This document shows positions 23,783-35,609 of a DNA stretch of 64,000 nucleotides, one piece after another. This DNA comes from Eucommia ulmoides (Eukaryota; Streptophyta; Magnoliopsida; Garryales; Eucommiaceae), in the NCBI GenBank assembly GCA_016647705.1, contig CM028327.1:43464017-43528016 (forward strand), in the 5' to 3' direction. The notes under the pieces were generated by a model. That model did not search any database and was not told the DNA's origin. It saw only the letters and a list, made by a program, of their open reading frames with translations. How positions within the stretch are numbered: the stretch's first letter is position 1; each line of letters opens with the position of its first letter. The position numbers and the translations under genes were made by a program.

Positions 23783-26100
23783 GAATCGACGGTGGGCTAG
23801 TGGTACGGGCAGTTATTTTTCTCTCGCATTGCGCATGCGGCCGTGACACATATCTTGTCATTTTTTAGGTACCAAAAATTAAACCTCATATCTACCGCAT
23901 ATTTCTGCAACGCCATGCGAAATTTGCTCTCCCTCCTTTGAATTTTTGTCCCTTTTCCTGTATTCCATCGGCCCATTTTGCTGATAGCAGCGTTTTGTCA
24001 TTTGGGTTTTCTAACATATTACCATAGCTACCTATATAGTTCATTTCGGCTTCGCTATTATCACTGCTACGATCGGTGATAGGAACTAACGCAGATAAGA
24101 ATGCCCTAGTTGAACCACTTGAATCACTCACTCACCTTTCCACACATACTTCAATAAGTTTGATCTTCATTATGCTTGCTAGGAAAAACATTTTTCGAAG
24201 TCACTTTGGTCGTCCAACACATATTTCGAGTGTCCAGGGAATGAATACGACAACTCAATCCTCCCGCTGCTTAAATTTGTCCATTTGTTCCCAATTTTTT
24301 GACGCAACCCATCAATATCACAATCATCTCTCATCCTCAACAGTGTTGTGACATTCTCATATTTTCACAATAGTGGGATTGATGACGTCATCCTGTTCAA
24401 AACAAAAAAAATCGTATTCCCCCGTCAGTGCACAAAAAAAAAATCAGTAAGTACCCATACAAATTATTTTGTGTTGTTCATGTAGAATGTAACATTTTGT
24501 GTTTTTTGTTCCTGAATGACATTGAATAAGTTTGGTCCATGCATGTGGAATATAACATCAACGTGCGTACTCCATACCGTGTGTGGATGTTGAATGTAGC
24601 ATCCATGCATGTGTCGTATGCGCGTGTTGACGTAACAATCATTGTTTACTTTTCTCAAAAAAAGGCCAGCGGTATCCAACCAAATGAGATCATTACATAC
24701 GCATGTTCAAGACACACTAATCCTGTAGATGTTGAATGTACATCACCGTGCGTGCTCCAGACCGTGTGTGGATGTTGAATGTAACATCCATGTGTCGTAT
24801 GCGCGTATTGACGTAACAATCATTGTTTACGTTTCTCAAAAAAATGCCAGCGGTATCCAACCAAATGAGATCATTACATACGCATGTTCAAGACACACTG
24901 ATCCTGTAGATGTTGAATGTACATCACCGTGCGCACTCCAGACCGTGTGTGGTTGTTGAATGTAACATCCATGCATGTGTCGTATGTGCGTATTGAACGT
25001 AACAATCATTGTTTATTTTCTCAAAAAAAAATGCTAGCAGTATCCAACCGAAGTGGATTATCCCGTACGCATGTTCAACACACACTGATCGTGTGGGTGT
25101 TGAATGTAACATGCTCGTGGTGGATGTTGAATGTAACATACATACATGTGTCGTATGTGCGTGTTTACCGTAACAATGTTTAATTTCCCAGAAATAAACA
25201 AAACAAAACAACCAAAACAAACCAAACCAAACCGGTACCCAAAACCGTGTGTGTGTGTTGAATGTAACATTCATGCATGTGTCGTATGTGCGTGTTGAAC
25301 GTAACAATCATTGTTTATTTCTCAAAAACAAATGCCAGCAATATCCAAACAAAGTGCATCGTCCCGTACGCATGTTCAACACACACCGATCGTGTGGGTG
25401 TTGAATGTAATATGATTGTGGTGGATGTTGAATGTAACATCCATGCATGTGTCGTATGTGCGTGTTTACAGTAACAATGTTTAATTTCCCAAAAATAAAC
25501 AAAACAAAACAACCCAAACAAAACAAACCGAAACCCCCTTCGTGAACGTCTTTATATACAAAACGGTTGTCTTCGAATTGAACAGCCTGAACTTCATCAA
25601 AAATTAATTTTGAAAATCATTGCATTCTGTTGATGAACACACTCATAATATTTATGCATCGTAAAAACACCATTTTTTACATACCTGTTGCGATTTGGTG
25701 CTGGCTCTATGAAAATATCGATTTCTAGGTATCGATAGTGCTTGGCCGGTGACTCTTCCACTTCTGCTCTTCCGATTGAATTTCAAAATGTATTTCGGAA
25801 TGCTCGGTCTATTCTTCTCCGATCTAAGTTCACTGAACTGATTTGAAATTCAAAAAACCCTAATAATGGAATGTTTTGTTTTCTCAAATCACCGATGCGT
25901 TATGGATGGAAATCTCGATCTAAAAATAGAAACGTCTGTTGCGGAAATGCAGAGGGGGTAAATCGGTAAACCATTATCGGCGGTAATCGCGGTGTGGGGC
26001 TTCTCGGTGCAGAAACAAGCAGCGATGGGGCTTGCCGGTTCATTTTCGAACGCCAGGGTTTGATCGGTCACTGTTAATTAAAAACGGGATGTGGTGGTCA
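23783..26100. other. 2.3-kb segment present only in duplicate A
   Basis: Compared with the duplicate at 53.2-53.7 kb, this stretch is extra and replaces the body of an SPH pseudogene. It starts inside a SINE head shared with duplicate B. It holds a tandem array (24,540-25,530) and minus-strand open frames at 23,892-24,131 and 25,889-26,071 that I do not recognise. No clear terminal repeats were found, so whether it is one insertion or several events is open. Confidence 0.6.
24540..25530. repeat. Satellite-like tandem array, 180-300-bp units
   Basis: The anchor segment ccagcggtatccaac recurs at about 24,667, 24,848, 25,035 and 25,336, with spacings near 181, 187 and 301 bp. Each unit contains gttgaatgtaacatccatgc followed by gtgtcgtatgygcgtgtt, cattgtttac, and gtacgcatgttcaa. 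The two last units are longer and add an aaacaaaacaacc-rich tail. The minus-strand open frames over it are periodic translations of the repeat and not genes. Confidence 0.9.
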
Positions 26101-27150
26101 TTTTGTCATAAATAATATGTGTTAAAGGCTATTTTTGTCATTTCATTATTAAGTTACTTTTCTACTGATGTGGCAATATTTTATTGGTTATATAGTGGGA
26201 CCTACGGATGTGTTTCATGTCAAATTTTATAATTTGAGTGATTAAACTTTGACAACCAATTTCTGAAGTTACTCTATTTTTAAGATTTTTTTGTACTTCT
26301 AGTATTCTAATTGGTAGTTTAGCCAACGTGTAGCTTTTATTCGGGTCAAAACATAAATTGATGCTAGATGTGCTGTGCCATCAGTAAATGTATCTCAATA
26401 ACAATAACGTGAACTTTGTTTTATGATATTCGTGATAGAGAATATGGTGTTACAAAAGATACAAATAATGTTTTATAAATAATATTCGTTAAAGGGTATT
26501 TTCGTTATTTCAGTATTATTCAGGGTTTTTTTGTTTGTTCATAGGCTTTTTCTATTGATGTGGCAATATTTTATTGGTTATATAGTGGGACCTACAAATG
26601 TGTTTCGCGCCACAATTTATAATTTGACTAAATAAATTTTGACAACCAATTTCTAAATTTACTCTGTTTTTAAGATTTTTGCACTTACGGAATTCTAAGT
26701 ACTAATTTGACATAAATTTTAGCTTTTAATTAGGAGGAAACACAAATTGGTGCTACGTGATGTATTGCCATCAGTAAACGTATTTGGATGGTTAAGGAAG
26801 TTTTTATCTTTGTAACGATATCGTGAACTATGCTTTACGATACACGTGGTAGATAATATAGTGTTACTAAAGATACAAATAAGGTTTTATATATAATATC
26901 CATTAAAGGGTATTTTCATCATTTTAGTGTTAATTAGGATTTCTATATTGTTTTTTTATAAATTAATGTGGGGTTATTTTATTGGTTATATAGTCAGACC
27001 TACATATGTGTTTAGTGTAACAATTTATTATTTGACTAATTAAACTTTGACGACCAATTTCTAAACTTACTCTGTTTTCAAGTATTTTTTGTAATTCTAG
27101 TATTCTAAGTGGTAGTTTGACTAACCTTTAGCGTTTAATCACGCAAAGTT
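26100..27150. repeat. Three tandem copies of a roughly 400-bp non-coding unit
   Basis: The segment ttttattggttatatagtg recurs at about 26,170, 26,570 and 26,975. Each copy is followed by tttgac..accaatttct and preceded by taacgat..cgtgaac and gttaaagggtattttc segments. The same three units occur in duplicate B (about 53,640-54,366 and 55,269-55,650). No coding capacity. Confidence 0.85.
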
Positions 27151-27595
27151 GAAAATGATTTTAATAATTTTGGACGAAAAATTAATCATGTGACCGAAAT
27201 ATTTTCCTATGCTAAATTTAAGATGTTTTCCCTTAACCGTTTTCCAACCAATAATGATTTGTGCTTCTCCGTATAAATATTTTTAGACAAAACGTTTGTA
27301 GTACCCATGAGATAATTTATTTATAAAACAGAGCGATTTTTTTTAAATGTCTTTTTATTAATTTGGATTAATTTGAGAGGAATAGATGGTTGAAATGAGT
27401 TGATGAAATATTTAAGAAGAAAAAATTCAGCCTAAAAATTTCATATCCCAACTTACAAAGCAATTGAATTTAATTATATTTTATGCTCTTTAACTTCCAC
27501 ATATATACTTTATTAGTCATTTTTTCATTATTTACCACTTTTTAATATTTAAAAATTTAAATGTTGATATAGTTCTTTTAAACACGGGAGGTAGT

Positions 27596-27760
27596 AACCC
27601 AATGGGTCTCTAACTCAATCTCAAAAGATGCCTTGTAAGAAAATAATTGACCTAGACTTTATATAGAGCTTAGGATCAGGTAACACTAGTGATGTGAGAT
27701 TCAACATGCCCCCCTCACATGTAGAGTGGACTTTGACAAACCACTGTGACAAACCTCTAG
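27596..27760 (-). mobile_element. TRIM fragment (one LTR plus partial interior)
   Basis: The segment tagtaacccaatgggtctct to gtgagattcaaca is a TRIM LTR, followed by the purine-tract region and gactttgacaaaccactgtg. It breaks off at about 27,757, whereas the matching copy in duplicate B (56,075-56,495) is full length. Confidence 0.8.
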
Positions 27761-27764
27761 AATT

Positions 27765-28235
27765 TCACCTAGATTTCATCAACTGAAACACATAGTTTTG
27801 GTCCCTAATGTATGGGTAGATGTCTATACGGACCTTGAGGTTTATTAATTTAGAAGTTGGATCCCTAAAGTTTTATATTTGTTTCAATCCCGTAAAATTA
27901 AAAATGTTGTTCATGAATTTGAATGAAAAATGGTTAAGCTGAGTAAATAACCTTCTGATGGGGATATCTTTGCTATTTCATTATTCCGCAAAGCCTGAAC
28001 CGTTATTGGAGAAAAACGTCTTAGGTTTAGTAGAATGATGAAATGACGAAAATACCCCATGAAAAGACCACGTGTTGTGCATAACCTATTTTCCATCCAA
28101 AATCATTAACAACGTTTTCAATTTTGCACCAATGAAAAAAATGTGGAACTTCAAAGATCAAATATACAATTTGACAAACCTCATGGTCCACATAAACACC
28201 GACCCCCAACTTTAGAAACCAAAAATGTAATTTTT
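27765..28235. mobile_element. MITE family M3 with long inverted ends (duplicate A)
   Basis: The left end carries ggtccctaatgtatgg and gaccttgaggttt. The right end carries the mirrored aaacctcatggtcc and the ctttagaaacc segment. The same element occupies 56,650-57,120. The minus-strand 61-codon open frame inside is conserved between copies only because the whole element is duplicated; no domain is recognisable. Confidence 0.65.
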
Positions 28236-28365
28236 CTTATTAAGAAAAGGTTAAAGATTGTGTTAGGATTCAACAGACTTAAAAGCATATCTCATCTCAC
28301 AACAAACCATATCCAGAATTTATGTTTTCACAAAAAGGAAAATTGGAATTAACACAAAAACTTAC

Positions 28366-28880
28366 TGGACTTTGCACCCCAGAAGTTTCATAGCAATCTC
28401 ACTTTAGTCCCTATCCTTTCAATTTCAACACATTAAACTCCAAAGTATCCAAACTATGCCAAATCAGTCATTCCGTCATTTTTCATGAGGGAATTCACTC
28501 ACATGAGTGATTCCGTGTTTGAAAAGTAACTGATTTTCATCATAAAAAATGACACAATTATCGTTTTGGGCTGACTAGACACGAATACTTTAGGGTTCAA
28601 AGAGTGTTGAATCTCATATTGATATTAGGTCCTTCTCCCGATATTCGTTCGGAGTGGTTTGTCAAAGTCCACTCTGCGCATGAGAGAACGTGTTGAATTC
28701 CACATTGCTTGTATTACTTGATCTTGAGCTATATATAAGTTTAGAGGCAATATATCTTCCTCTTACAAGGCGTTTTTTGAGAGTGAGTCACATTGAATTT
28801 CTATAATGTGTTCAAATTGAAAGTACAAAGGCTAAAGTGAAATTTCTCCGAAACATCAAGAATGCAAAGTGCGAAAACCT
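28366..28880. mobile_element. M1-related MITE with a nested TRIM end (duplicate A)
   Basis: The left end actttgcaccccagaagttt and the right end aaacatcaagaatgcaaagtg form inverted ends related to M1. A TRIM fragment lies at 28,612-28,800. The same arrangement occurs at 57,255-57,776 in front of SPH3. Confidence 0.7.
28612..28800 (+). mobile_element. TRIM fragment, plus orientation (interior end plus LTR)
   Basis: The TRIM interior end (ggtccttctcccgatattcg), purine tract region and LTR (tgttgaattccacattgc, TATA gctatatataag) are followed by ttacaaggcg and gagagtgag. Only one LTR is present. The equivalent copy is at 57,510-57,700. Confidence 0.75.
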
Positions 28881-28889
28881 CTAAAAACT

Positions 28890-28952
28890 ATTTCACATTG
28901 TGGGAGTCCAAACAGACCCGTATTAGAGATCAGCTACCCCAATTATATAAAT
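28890..28952 (+). promoter_or_regulatory. Orphan SPH-type proximal promoter
   Basis: The block with cacattgtgggag, ccaaacagac, tattagagatcagctacccc and the TATA tatataaat (28,944-28,952) is nearly identical to the promoter of SPH3 at 57,789-57,850. It is not followed by an SPH start codon at the expected distance. Homology to SPH3 stops about 20 bp after the TATA box. Confidence 0.65.
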
Positions 28953-29039
28953 AGGCTGATACATGATGCATGATTTCAGTAGTTGTAGAATGTACACGTA
29001 TAGTAGTAATAGATTGACATATAAAACTATGGTTTTAGT

Positions 29040-29532
29040 GGTTAGCACTTTGTACCCATGAAGTTTGACCAAAATCAAATTTTGATCTCCGTACTTTCAA
29101 TTTGAACATATAATACCATAAAGTTTCCTAATCATGCAACTACAGTCCACTTCATTATCCCATTATAATATTGGAAAGAAAATACTCATTGACTGCACAT
29201 GCAACAGGCTTTAAAGAGTGTTGTGGGCATTTATTGCCTCCCCAATTCCCCCTTCCTAGGCTCCTACTCAAATACTCAAAACTTTGAAATACAGATATAT
29301 CATAAATTTTTAAAGGGATAAGTAAGCGGACGGAAATGCCCCTAATGACATTCAAGATATAGTCTAGGGCATGGAAGGTGATGGTTTGCCATCCAAAACT
29401 GTAATGAATCTACTTATTTCGGACTAAAGTTGAAGCATTATGAAACTTTTGGGGGTCACGTGTTCAAATTGAAACTACATGGGCCAAAGTAAAAAAATAG
29501 TCAAATTTTAGGGGTGCAAAGTGGGACAACCC
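29040..29532. mobile_element. MITE M1 upstream of SPH1
   Basis: This is an intact copy with long inverted ends, from cactttgtacccatgaagtt at about 29,046 to ttaggggtgcaaagtg at about 29,508-29,524. Copies with the same ends lie at 37,815-38,304 and 61,404-61,800. It ends about 109 bp before the SPH1 start codon. Confidence 0.85.
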
Positions 29533-29579
29533 CTTTTCCAAATTGTGAAACCAAACACACGCTTATTAATTTTCTCATC

Positions 29580-29587
29580 TATAAATA
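29580..29587 (+). promoter_or_regulatory. TATA box of SPH1
   Basis: tataaata lies 61 bp upstream of the ATG at 29,641. The flanking caaattgtg, ccaaaca and cttatta segments are shared with the SPH2 and SPH3 promoters. Confidence 0.7.
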
Positions 29588-29640
29588 GGCATATTTCATT
29601 GTGGCTTATTAGGGAGCGATTGCATTAAGTTTTTAATACA

Positions 29641-30060
29641 ATGAATTCTATCTTCAAATACTCGTGTTTCTTCCTAATCCTGCTTATTTTTGTTTCAAGT
29701 GGATTAGGGCAACCAAAAAAAGACTCATCAATCCAAAAATTTGAGGTTTTTATCATAAATCATTTCAAGACCAATGCAAATCCACTAGTTGTGAGCTGCA
29801 AATCCAAAAACAACAATCTTGGTGAACATGTTCTCTACAGTGGCAATGTATTTAGCTTTCGTTTTAGGGAGAATTTTTGGGAGACTACTTTGTTCTCTTG
29901 CAACATGAAACACGGTACAAACGAGAAAGGTATCGTAGTTTTTGATGGTAATGTCGATTCTCATTGCGATCAGACAGGTACGTGTTATTGGGCGGTGACA
30001 AACGCCGGTTTCTTTTTCAGTGATGATAACCAAAACTATACCTTATGGTTTACATGGTAA
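29641..30060 (+). CDS. S1/self-incompatibility-homologue (SPH) secreted protein 1
   Basis: This is an intronless 139-residue protein of the plant self-incompatibility S1 family, a usual length for the family. The first 23 or so residues form a hydrophobic signal peptide (cut probably near SSGLGQ), so secretion is expected. The S1 fold signatures are in order: VFIINHF near 36-42, LVVSCKSKNNNLG at 49-61, the FWETTLFSC block at 79-87, VVFDGNVDSHC ending at 109 and TGTCYW at 112-117. Cys53, 87, 109 and 115 are the four conserved cysteines, presumably two disulfides. A TATA box lies 61 bp upstream. In Papaver the pollen-inhibiting stigma S protein belongs to this family, but most members have unknown roles, so a mating function is not implied here. 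The gene appears intact. Confidence 0.92.
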   Translation: MNSIFKYSCFFLILLIFVSSGLGQPKKDSSIQKFEVFIINHFKTNANPLVVSCKSKNNNLGEHVLYSGNVFSFRFRENFWETTLFSCNMKHGTNEKGIVVFDGNVDSHCDQTGTCYWAVTNAGFFFSDDNQNYTLWFTW

Positions 30061-30290
30061 GAATTATATTTTGTTGAGATTGAGAAAACTCATATGTAAT
30101 AAACATGAATTTTGTATTCGAGGTGAAGTTTGGCTACTATTTTTTGATTTTTTGTTTCTGTTTTAAAAAATGGGATGAGAATTATAGTTTATTGAGATTT
30201 AGAAAACTTAGATGTAATAAAGATGAATTTGGTATTTGATGTGGAGTTTGGCCACTATTTTTTGTTTGTATGTTCTTGTTCACAAATATG
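30061..30290 (+). repeat. Tandem duplication in the SPH1 3' flank
   Basis: The segment gagaattatatttgttgaga through taataaacatgaattt and the aagtttggctactattttt region occurs twice, starting at about 30,059 and about 30,178, a period near 119 bp. The first copy begins right at the SPH1 stop codon. SPH2 shows a single version after its solo LTR (about 39,980). Confidence 0.75.
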
Positions 30291-30870
30291 GGATGAGAAT
30301 AGTGTTTTTGGTCACAATAATTCTGGGAATAAAATTTTATTTGGTAAGGACAATTGTTTTTATGGGAACGAAGTCGAGAAACACATTAGTTACAACATTG
30401 GTTCTCCTTTTTTTTCTAAAATATTTTACATTAAATGTAGAGGATGAATTTACATATTTCTTTTAGGCAATCAATTTTTGCAATTATAAAAAAATTTGCA
30501 CATACCTAATTTCAACTAAATAAAGTAATTATAGCAAATTATTTTTTGAGTTTTTCATGGCCTAAGTTGCTGAATAAAGGGAGAAAAAAAATGTCCTTGT
30601 ATTTGAAACTTACAAATTTTGAAAGGGAAATTTCATCGAGAATTTCACAGTAGCGACTTTTTCTGTGAAAATAAGTTGATTGGAAGGAACGAAAACATTT
30701 TTTTTCGTTTCTAAAAATTTCAAGAATTTTGGAATAAATCTCAAAAAAATTGGAATATTTTGAAACAGAAACATGTTAAACGAACATGTTTCTATTCATC
30801 AATTTCTAATTTTGGAAACGAGAATGAGAATTTGGAAGCAAGAAAACACTAAACGGGGCCTAAAAGTCTT
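30240..30870. mobile_element. Repeat family M6 downstream of SPH1
   Basis: This is a roughly 630-bp repeat starting with gtggagtttggccac and ending caagaaaacactaaacgggg. Related copies occur at 58,370-59,020 and 62,225-62,920, with a truncated one at 40,030-40,310. The ends resemble the hAT-like MITE ends (gtttgg / cactaaac) at 35,207-35,609. No coding capacity. Confidence 0.6.
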
Positions 30871-32980
30871 CCATCGTCTCACGACTTTCAGGAATGCCTA
30901 TTCAACAGTTCAAGATCGCAAATTAGATAATCAAATATTCATTTATCATCATCTTCTTAGAGCATCTCCAACTGAAATAGTAAAAAAAAAAAATGTATTA
31001 AAATTTTAATATGCAAGCTGATATGTAGCACTTTGACAAGTATATTTTGTTAACCAACATTCATTATGTTTATTTTATTGAGATTTTTGATGAACAGTTC
31101 GCGAAATTAAAATTTTTGTCTACGCGCTACAGTGAATTTTTTCCTGAAATCTAAAATTACTGTTAAAAAACTAAATGTCACTATACGCCAAAAAAGTTAC
31201 TGCAATTTTAATTAAAAAAAAATCACAAAATCCAAATGTTCAAATGATTAGGGGGAGTAATTTCATTTGGGTAAGGGATTTGGGGGAGGGATTTTATTTG
31301 TTCAAAGGATTTCACAAATCATTTTTAATAAATTCTTTATTTGGGTACTATTAGGAGTGAATTATAAAATTTATTCATTTGTAAAATAGGAGAATAAAAA
31401 GAGATTTGTAAATCCTTTCAAAACAGATGTTATTTTTTAATCTTTTCAAGATGGAATTTGCTATTTTTTCAATCTCTCGTCCATATCACTTCAATCCCAA
31501 TTTTTATTTTGTAATTATATGAATTTCAAAATTCTTTTTTCTCCCTATGTGTCATATAATAAAATTATATTTCTAACGTATGTGTGAAAATCATATTATT
31601 AAAATAGTGATGTATAATTAAAGTTATACTATCATAATTATATTTCTAGGATAGGTATAAAAATTGTATAATTAAAATAGGTATAAAAATTATATTAGTA
31701 AGTTACCAACTAAAAAAGGAAAAATTATTATTTAGTCCTCAAAAGATATAGAAATCAAAAAATATACATTCATATTTTTTATTATTAAAAGTTAATAGGT
31801 TTCAAAATTCTACGTACAAATAGTTGTCTGTCCAATTAGGAAAATTATGAAATTACACAATCAAATCCTTCATTTAAAAAATTATTAAAACTAGGAATTT
31901 GTAAATGACGGGATTTCAAAATTTAGAATTTTGAAATCCCATCATTTACTAATTCCATGAATTTATCAAATTCCTTACCTAACGCAACCTCAGTTTGTTT
32001 GTTTGTTTGTTTTCGGGCAATTAATTATAGGTTTAGATTGATTTGAGAGAAATTTATGAATGGGTTTGGATTATGGATGTTTTTTTTTGGGCTGGGGAAG
32101 GATTTCCGTCCAGAAATTCACTCTCATTGATCTTACAAAGCGGTATAATTTAATTACATTTTGTACCTTTTAAGTTTTATATATGTACTTTATTAACCTA
32201 TTTTTTATCATTTACAATTTTTTTACAATTACAAATTTGGAACTCGATATAGTGCCTTTAGATACAAGGAATCCTTGGTCAATATATATCCCAAAAACAA
32301 TGATCTAGAAACAATTATCTAATTTGTGAGTGTGAAATATTTTAAATTTATATATTGTAATGAAATTCAATTGCATTTTCAATTTTATTATTTGAATTTC
32401 TTAATTATTCTATTATTAATTTCTAATTCTATTATGAAAAACATTAATTTTTTATATTCTATAAATCAAAACACATTTTTCACCGTTAGATTAGATCCAA
32501 TGGGTTAAGATTATAGAACTATCAACAAATAAACAACAGTTGATTTACATCTAGTGGTTGAAATCAAACAACATTTCAAATTGTTATACGTTTATATCAT
32601 ATAATATCTCTGACAAACTAACAACATATCCCAAAATATATCACACAAATCTATATAATAAATTAGGAAAATGAAAGTTTTGGAACGCCAAAATAATTCA
32701 CACACCCCCACTTCAATGATTATTAAGTTAAATTAATTTTTTAACCCTTTAAATTTTACATTTATAATTAACTGGTCATTTTTTATACACATAAATTGAG
32801 TTCTTGACAAAATAAATGTTTTTTAAAAATTTAATTTCTGAAAACTGATATCTTCAAACTTATTTACCAAACCCAAATAAAACGCATTCTTAAAATGCGT
32901 TTTTATAAAAATGCATAGTCAATATGCATTTTTAAAAAAAAATGAAAAACTATTAATTGCCCAAAAAAAAAACGAGGTTG
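30871..32980. other. AT-rich DNA with decayed repeat units
   Basis: No gene was found. About 31,240-32,000 has ends (gtaagggatttgggg / aaattccttacc) related to the fold-back element at 32,981-33,147 and may be a longer relative. 32,010-32,660 is repeated at about 33,160-33,750 (for example ttagattgatttgag, and aggaatccttggtcaatata near 32,268 against 33,420). Confidence 0.6.
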
Positions 32981-33147
32981 GCATAGGGTAAGGGATTTGA
33001 TAAATCCATGGAATTAGTAAATGATGAGATTTTGGAGTAATTTCATAATTTTAAATATTTGTTTGTCCAAACAGGAAAAATATGAAATTACTCCCAAATC
33101 TCATCATTTACTAATTGCATGGATTTATCAAATCCCTTACCCTATGC
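32981..33147. mobile_element. 167-bp fold-back MITE
   Basis: The left arm gcatagggtaagggatttga continues for about 65 bp. The right arm is its near-perfect reverse complement, ending tcaaatcccttaccctatgc at 33,147. The arms are separated by only about 35 bp, so the RNA or single strand would form one long hairpin. Target duplication not clear. Confidence 0.88.
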
Positions 33148-33757
33148 TAGTCTCATTTATTTATTTATTTTGGCAAATAATTAAGGGTTTAGATTGATTT
33201 GAGGGAAATTTATGGATGAGTTTGGATTATGGATGTTTTGGGGGGAGGGGGGGAGGATTTCCATTCCGAAAATTCACTCTCACTCTTACATAACGTTATA
33301 ATTTAATTATATTTTTGTACCCTTTAAGTTTTGTATATGTATTTTATCAACCTATTTTTTAACATTTACAATTTTTTTACCCTTACAAATTTGGAACTTG
33401 ATATAGTGTCTTTAGATACAAGGAATCCCTGGTCAATACATATCCCAAAAACAATGATCTAGGAACAATGATCTAATTTGTGAGTGTGAATTATATTAAA
33501 TTTATATATTGTATTGAAATTCAATTGCATTTTCAATTTTATTATTTGAATTTTTTAATTATTCAATTATTCATTTCTAATTCTAATATGATAAACATTT
33601 AAAAAAAATTCTATAAATCATAACACATTTTTCACTGTCAGGTTAGATCCAATGGCTAAGATCATAGAACTATTGAATAATAAAAAACAATTGATTTACA
33701 TCTAGCGGTTGAAATCAAACAACATTTCAAATCGCTGTAAGTTTATATCATATAATA

Positions 33758-34188
33758 GGGTTAATAGCACTTTACCCCCTGTGGTTGGGCCCATTTCCAC
33801 TTTACCTCCCTATAATTTGAACTTCACCACTTACCCCTCTTGTGGTTTTCGACCTAAGTGCAAATCTAACATTTTCTATCAAATTTGACAGAAATGGTGC
33901 TCACGCACCATTTATGAAGCTGGGCTTGATTTGGGCATTATTTCTCTCTAAATCACAGGGGGTAAAGTGCAAAATGGGCCACACAAGGGGTAAAGTGCAA
34001 ATAGGTAAATCCACAGGGGGGAAAGTGCTATTAATTCAAGGGTAAAATTGACATTTTAACATTTCAGTCAACGGAGTTAGCGTTGCACTTAGGTCCACAA
34101 ACCACAGGGGGTAAGGGGAGATGTTTAAACCATAATGGGATAAAGTGCAAATAGGTCAAACCACAGGGGCGTAAAGTGTAATTAACCC
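33758..34188. mobile_element. Mutator-like MITE M4, copy 1
   Basis: Terminal inverted repeats: gggttaatagcactttaccc at the left and gtaaagtgtaattaaccc at the right. It is flanked by atataata on both sides (33,750-33,757 and 34,189-34,196). The sister unit near 32,607 reads atcatataatatctct without the element, giving an empty site. Internal ggggtaaagtgcaa motifs repeat. Confidence 0.88.
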
Positions 34189-34539
34189 ATATAATATCTC
34201 TAATAAACTAAAAACTTATCTGGAAATATATCACATAAATCTATATAATAAATTAGGACAATAAAAGTTTTGGAGCGCCAAAATAATTCACACCCCCATT
34301 TCAATGATTATTAAATTAAATTAATTTTTTAACCCTTTAAATTTTAAATTTTACATGTATAATTAATTGGTCATTTTTTATATACATATAAATTAAACAA
34401 TTAACATAAATGCATCAATCTAGAGGATTCCTCTCTTTTATGGATCGAATTCCAAAGAGAAGTTTTAGAATTCTTTAATTAGGTTGTGGATTTAAAAATA
34501 AGGAATTAGAAATGAATATCAAATTTATGGTTAAATAAA

Positions 34540-34768
34540 GGGTTAATTAAACTTTACCCCCTGTAGTTTGACCGATTTGCACTTACCCCTTTATGGTTTG
34601 AAAATCGCCACTTACCTCCCATGTGGTTAGATTTTCAAACCACTTACCCCCTAATATAGGGGGCTAGTGTAACAAATATTGACCACAGGAGGTAAGTGGT
34701 GATTTCCAAATCATAGGGGTGTAAAATGCAAATTAATCAAACTACAGGGGGTGAAGTGCTATTAACCC
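34540..34768. mobile_element. Mutator-like MITE M4, copy 2
   Basis: The ends are gggttaattaaactttaccc and gtgaagtgctattaaccc. The 9-bp target duplication ttaaataaa is perfect (34,531-34,539 and 34,769-34,777). The related unit at about 36,403 has the uninterrupted gggtaaataaatgata. Confidence 0.88.
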
Positions 34769-35206
34769 TTAAATAAATGATACCAAACAAAAGAATTAGA
34801 ATCGAGTTTTCTCATTCTAATTCCAAGATCCAATTCCATGACACCAAACAAACCCTTTGGAATTCAGTCCATGAAAAGATTAAAAAAAAAAAAAAATCAT
34901 TCCGATTGGTTTATCGTCTTCAACTTTGTTTCAGATCTCTCCCCCCTCTTTCAAACTTCAACCAAAACGGTAAAATGCTCTCTCTCTCAAACTAGGCAAT
35001 AAAAGAGAGGGAGAGAAGAAAAAAAAAGGACAAAAAATAAAAAGAAAAAATAGAGTGAATAAGAAGAAAAAAAGTAAAAAAGCAAACAAATGGGGAAAAA
35101 CACAGAATGTACGACTTGAATTTGGAAACCACTACCAAATAATAAAATTGTAATATGTTATATTTCATAAACTCAAAAACATGATTTTTGTAAAATAGTA
35201 AATTAT

Positions 35207-35609
35207 AAGGCCCCTTTTGGTACCGTTCCAAGATTTTTATTCTGTTTTCAAAATTTTGAGATTAATATACAAAATCGCATTTGGTAACATATCTCTGTTC
35301 TCCAAATTTTGGGAGTATTTCATAAAGAATTTGAGAAACAAAAAAAAAAATTGCTTCCTATTCAATTCCACAAAACTATTTCCTCCACCACCACCCACTG
35401 GCCTCCACCAGCCCTCCGAAAAACACAATCCACCAAGCACCTTACATTAATAGAGAAATTTTGGCACCTAACATGTTTTTTATTTCTGTTCTCATAAATT
35501 ACCAAACTTGTTTCTATTCCCTGAGTGCTCCAGAACGGAAACAAATTCCAATCTCAATTTATTAGAAGTAGAAACAAAAAAATAAAAACACTAACCAAGC
35601 GCCACCTTA
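35207..35609. mobile_element. hAT-like MITE M5, copy 1
   Basis: The ends are taaggccccttttgg and ccaagcgccacctta. The right flank agtaactt (35,609-35,616) equals the flank of the sister copy (agtaactt near 37,066), which suggests an 8-bp target duplication. Confidence 0.65.

Noticed and set aside
24924..25307. 127-codon minus-strand frame and several neighbouring frames
   Set aside because: They are translations of the tandem array in several frames, with periodic His/Thr/Cys-rich text and no domain.
24480..25540. Possible CRISPR-like repeat array
   Set aside because: This is plant nuclear DNA, the units are 180-300 bp and contiguous, with no short repeats separated by unique spacers.
27911..28096. 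Minus-strand 61-codon frame conserved at 56,811-56,996
   Set aside because: Conservation is explained by duplication of the whole MITE; the frame carries no known motif and has non-conservative changes.
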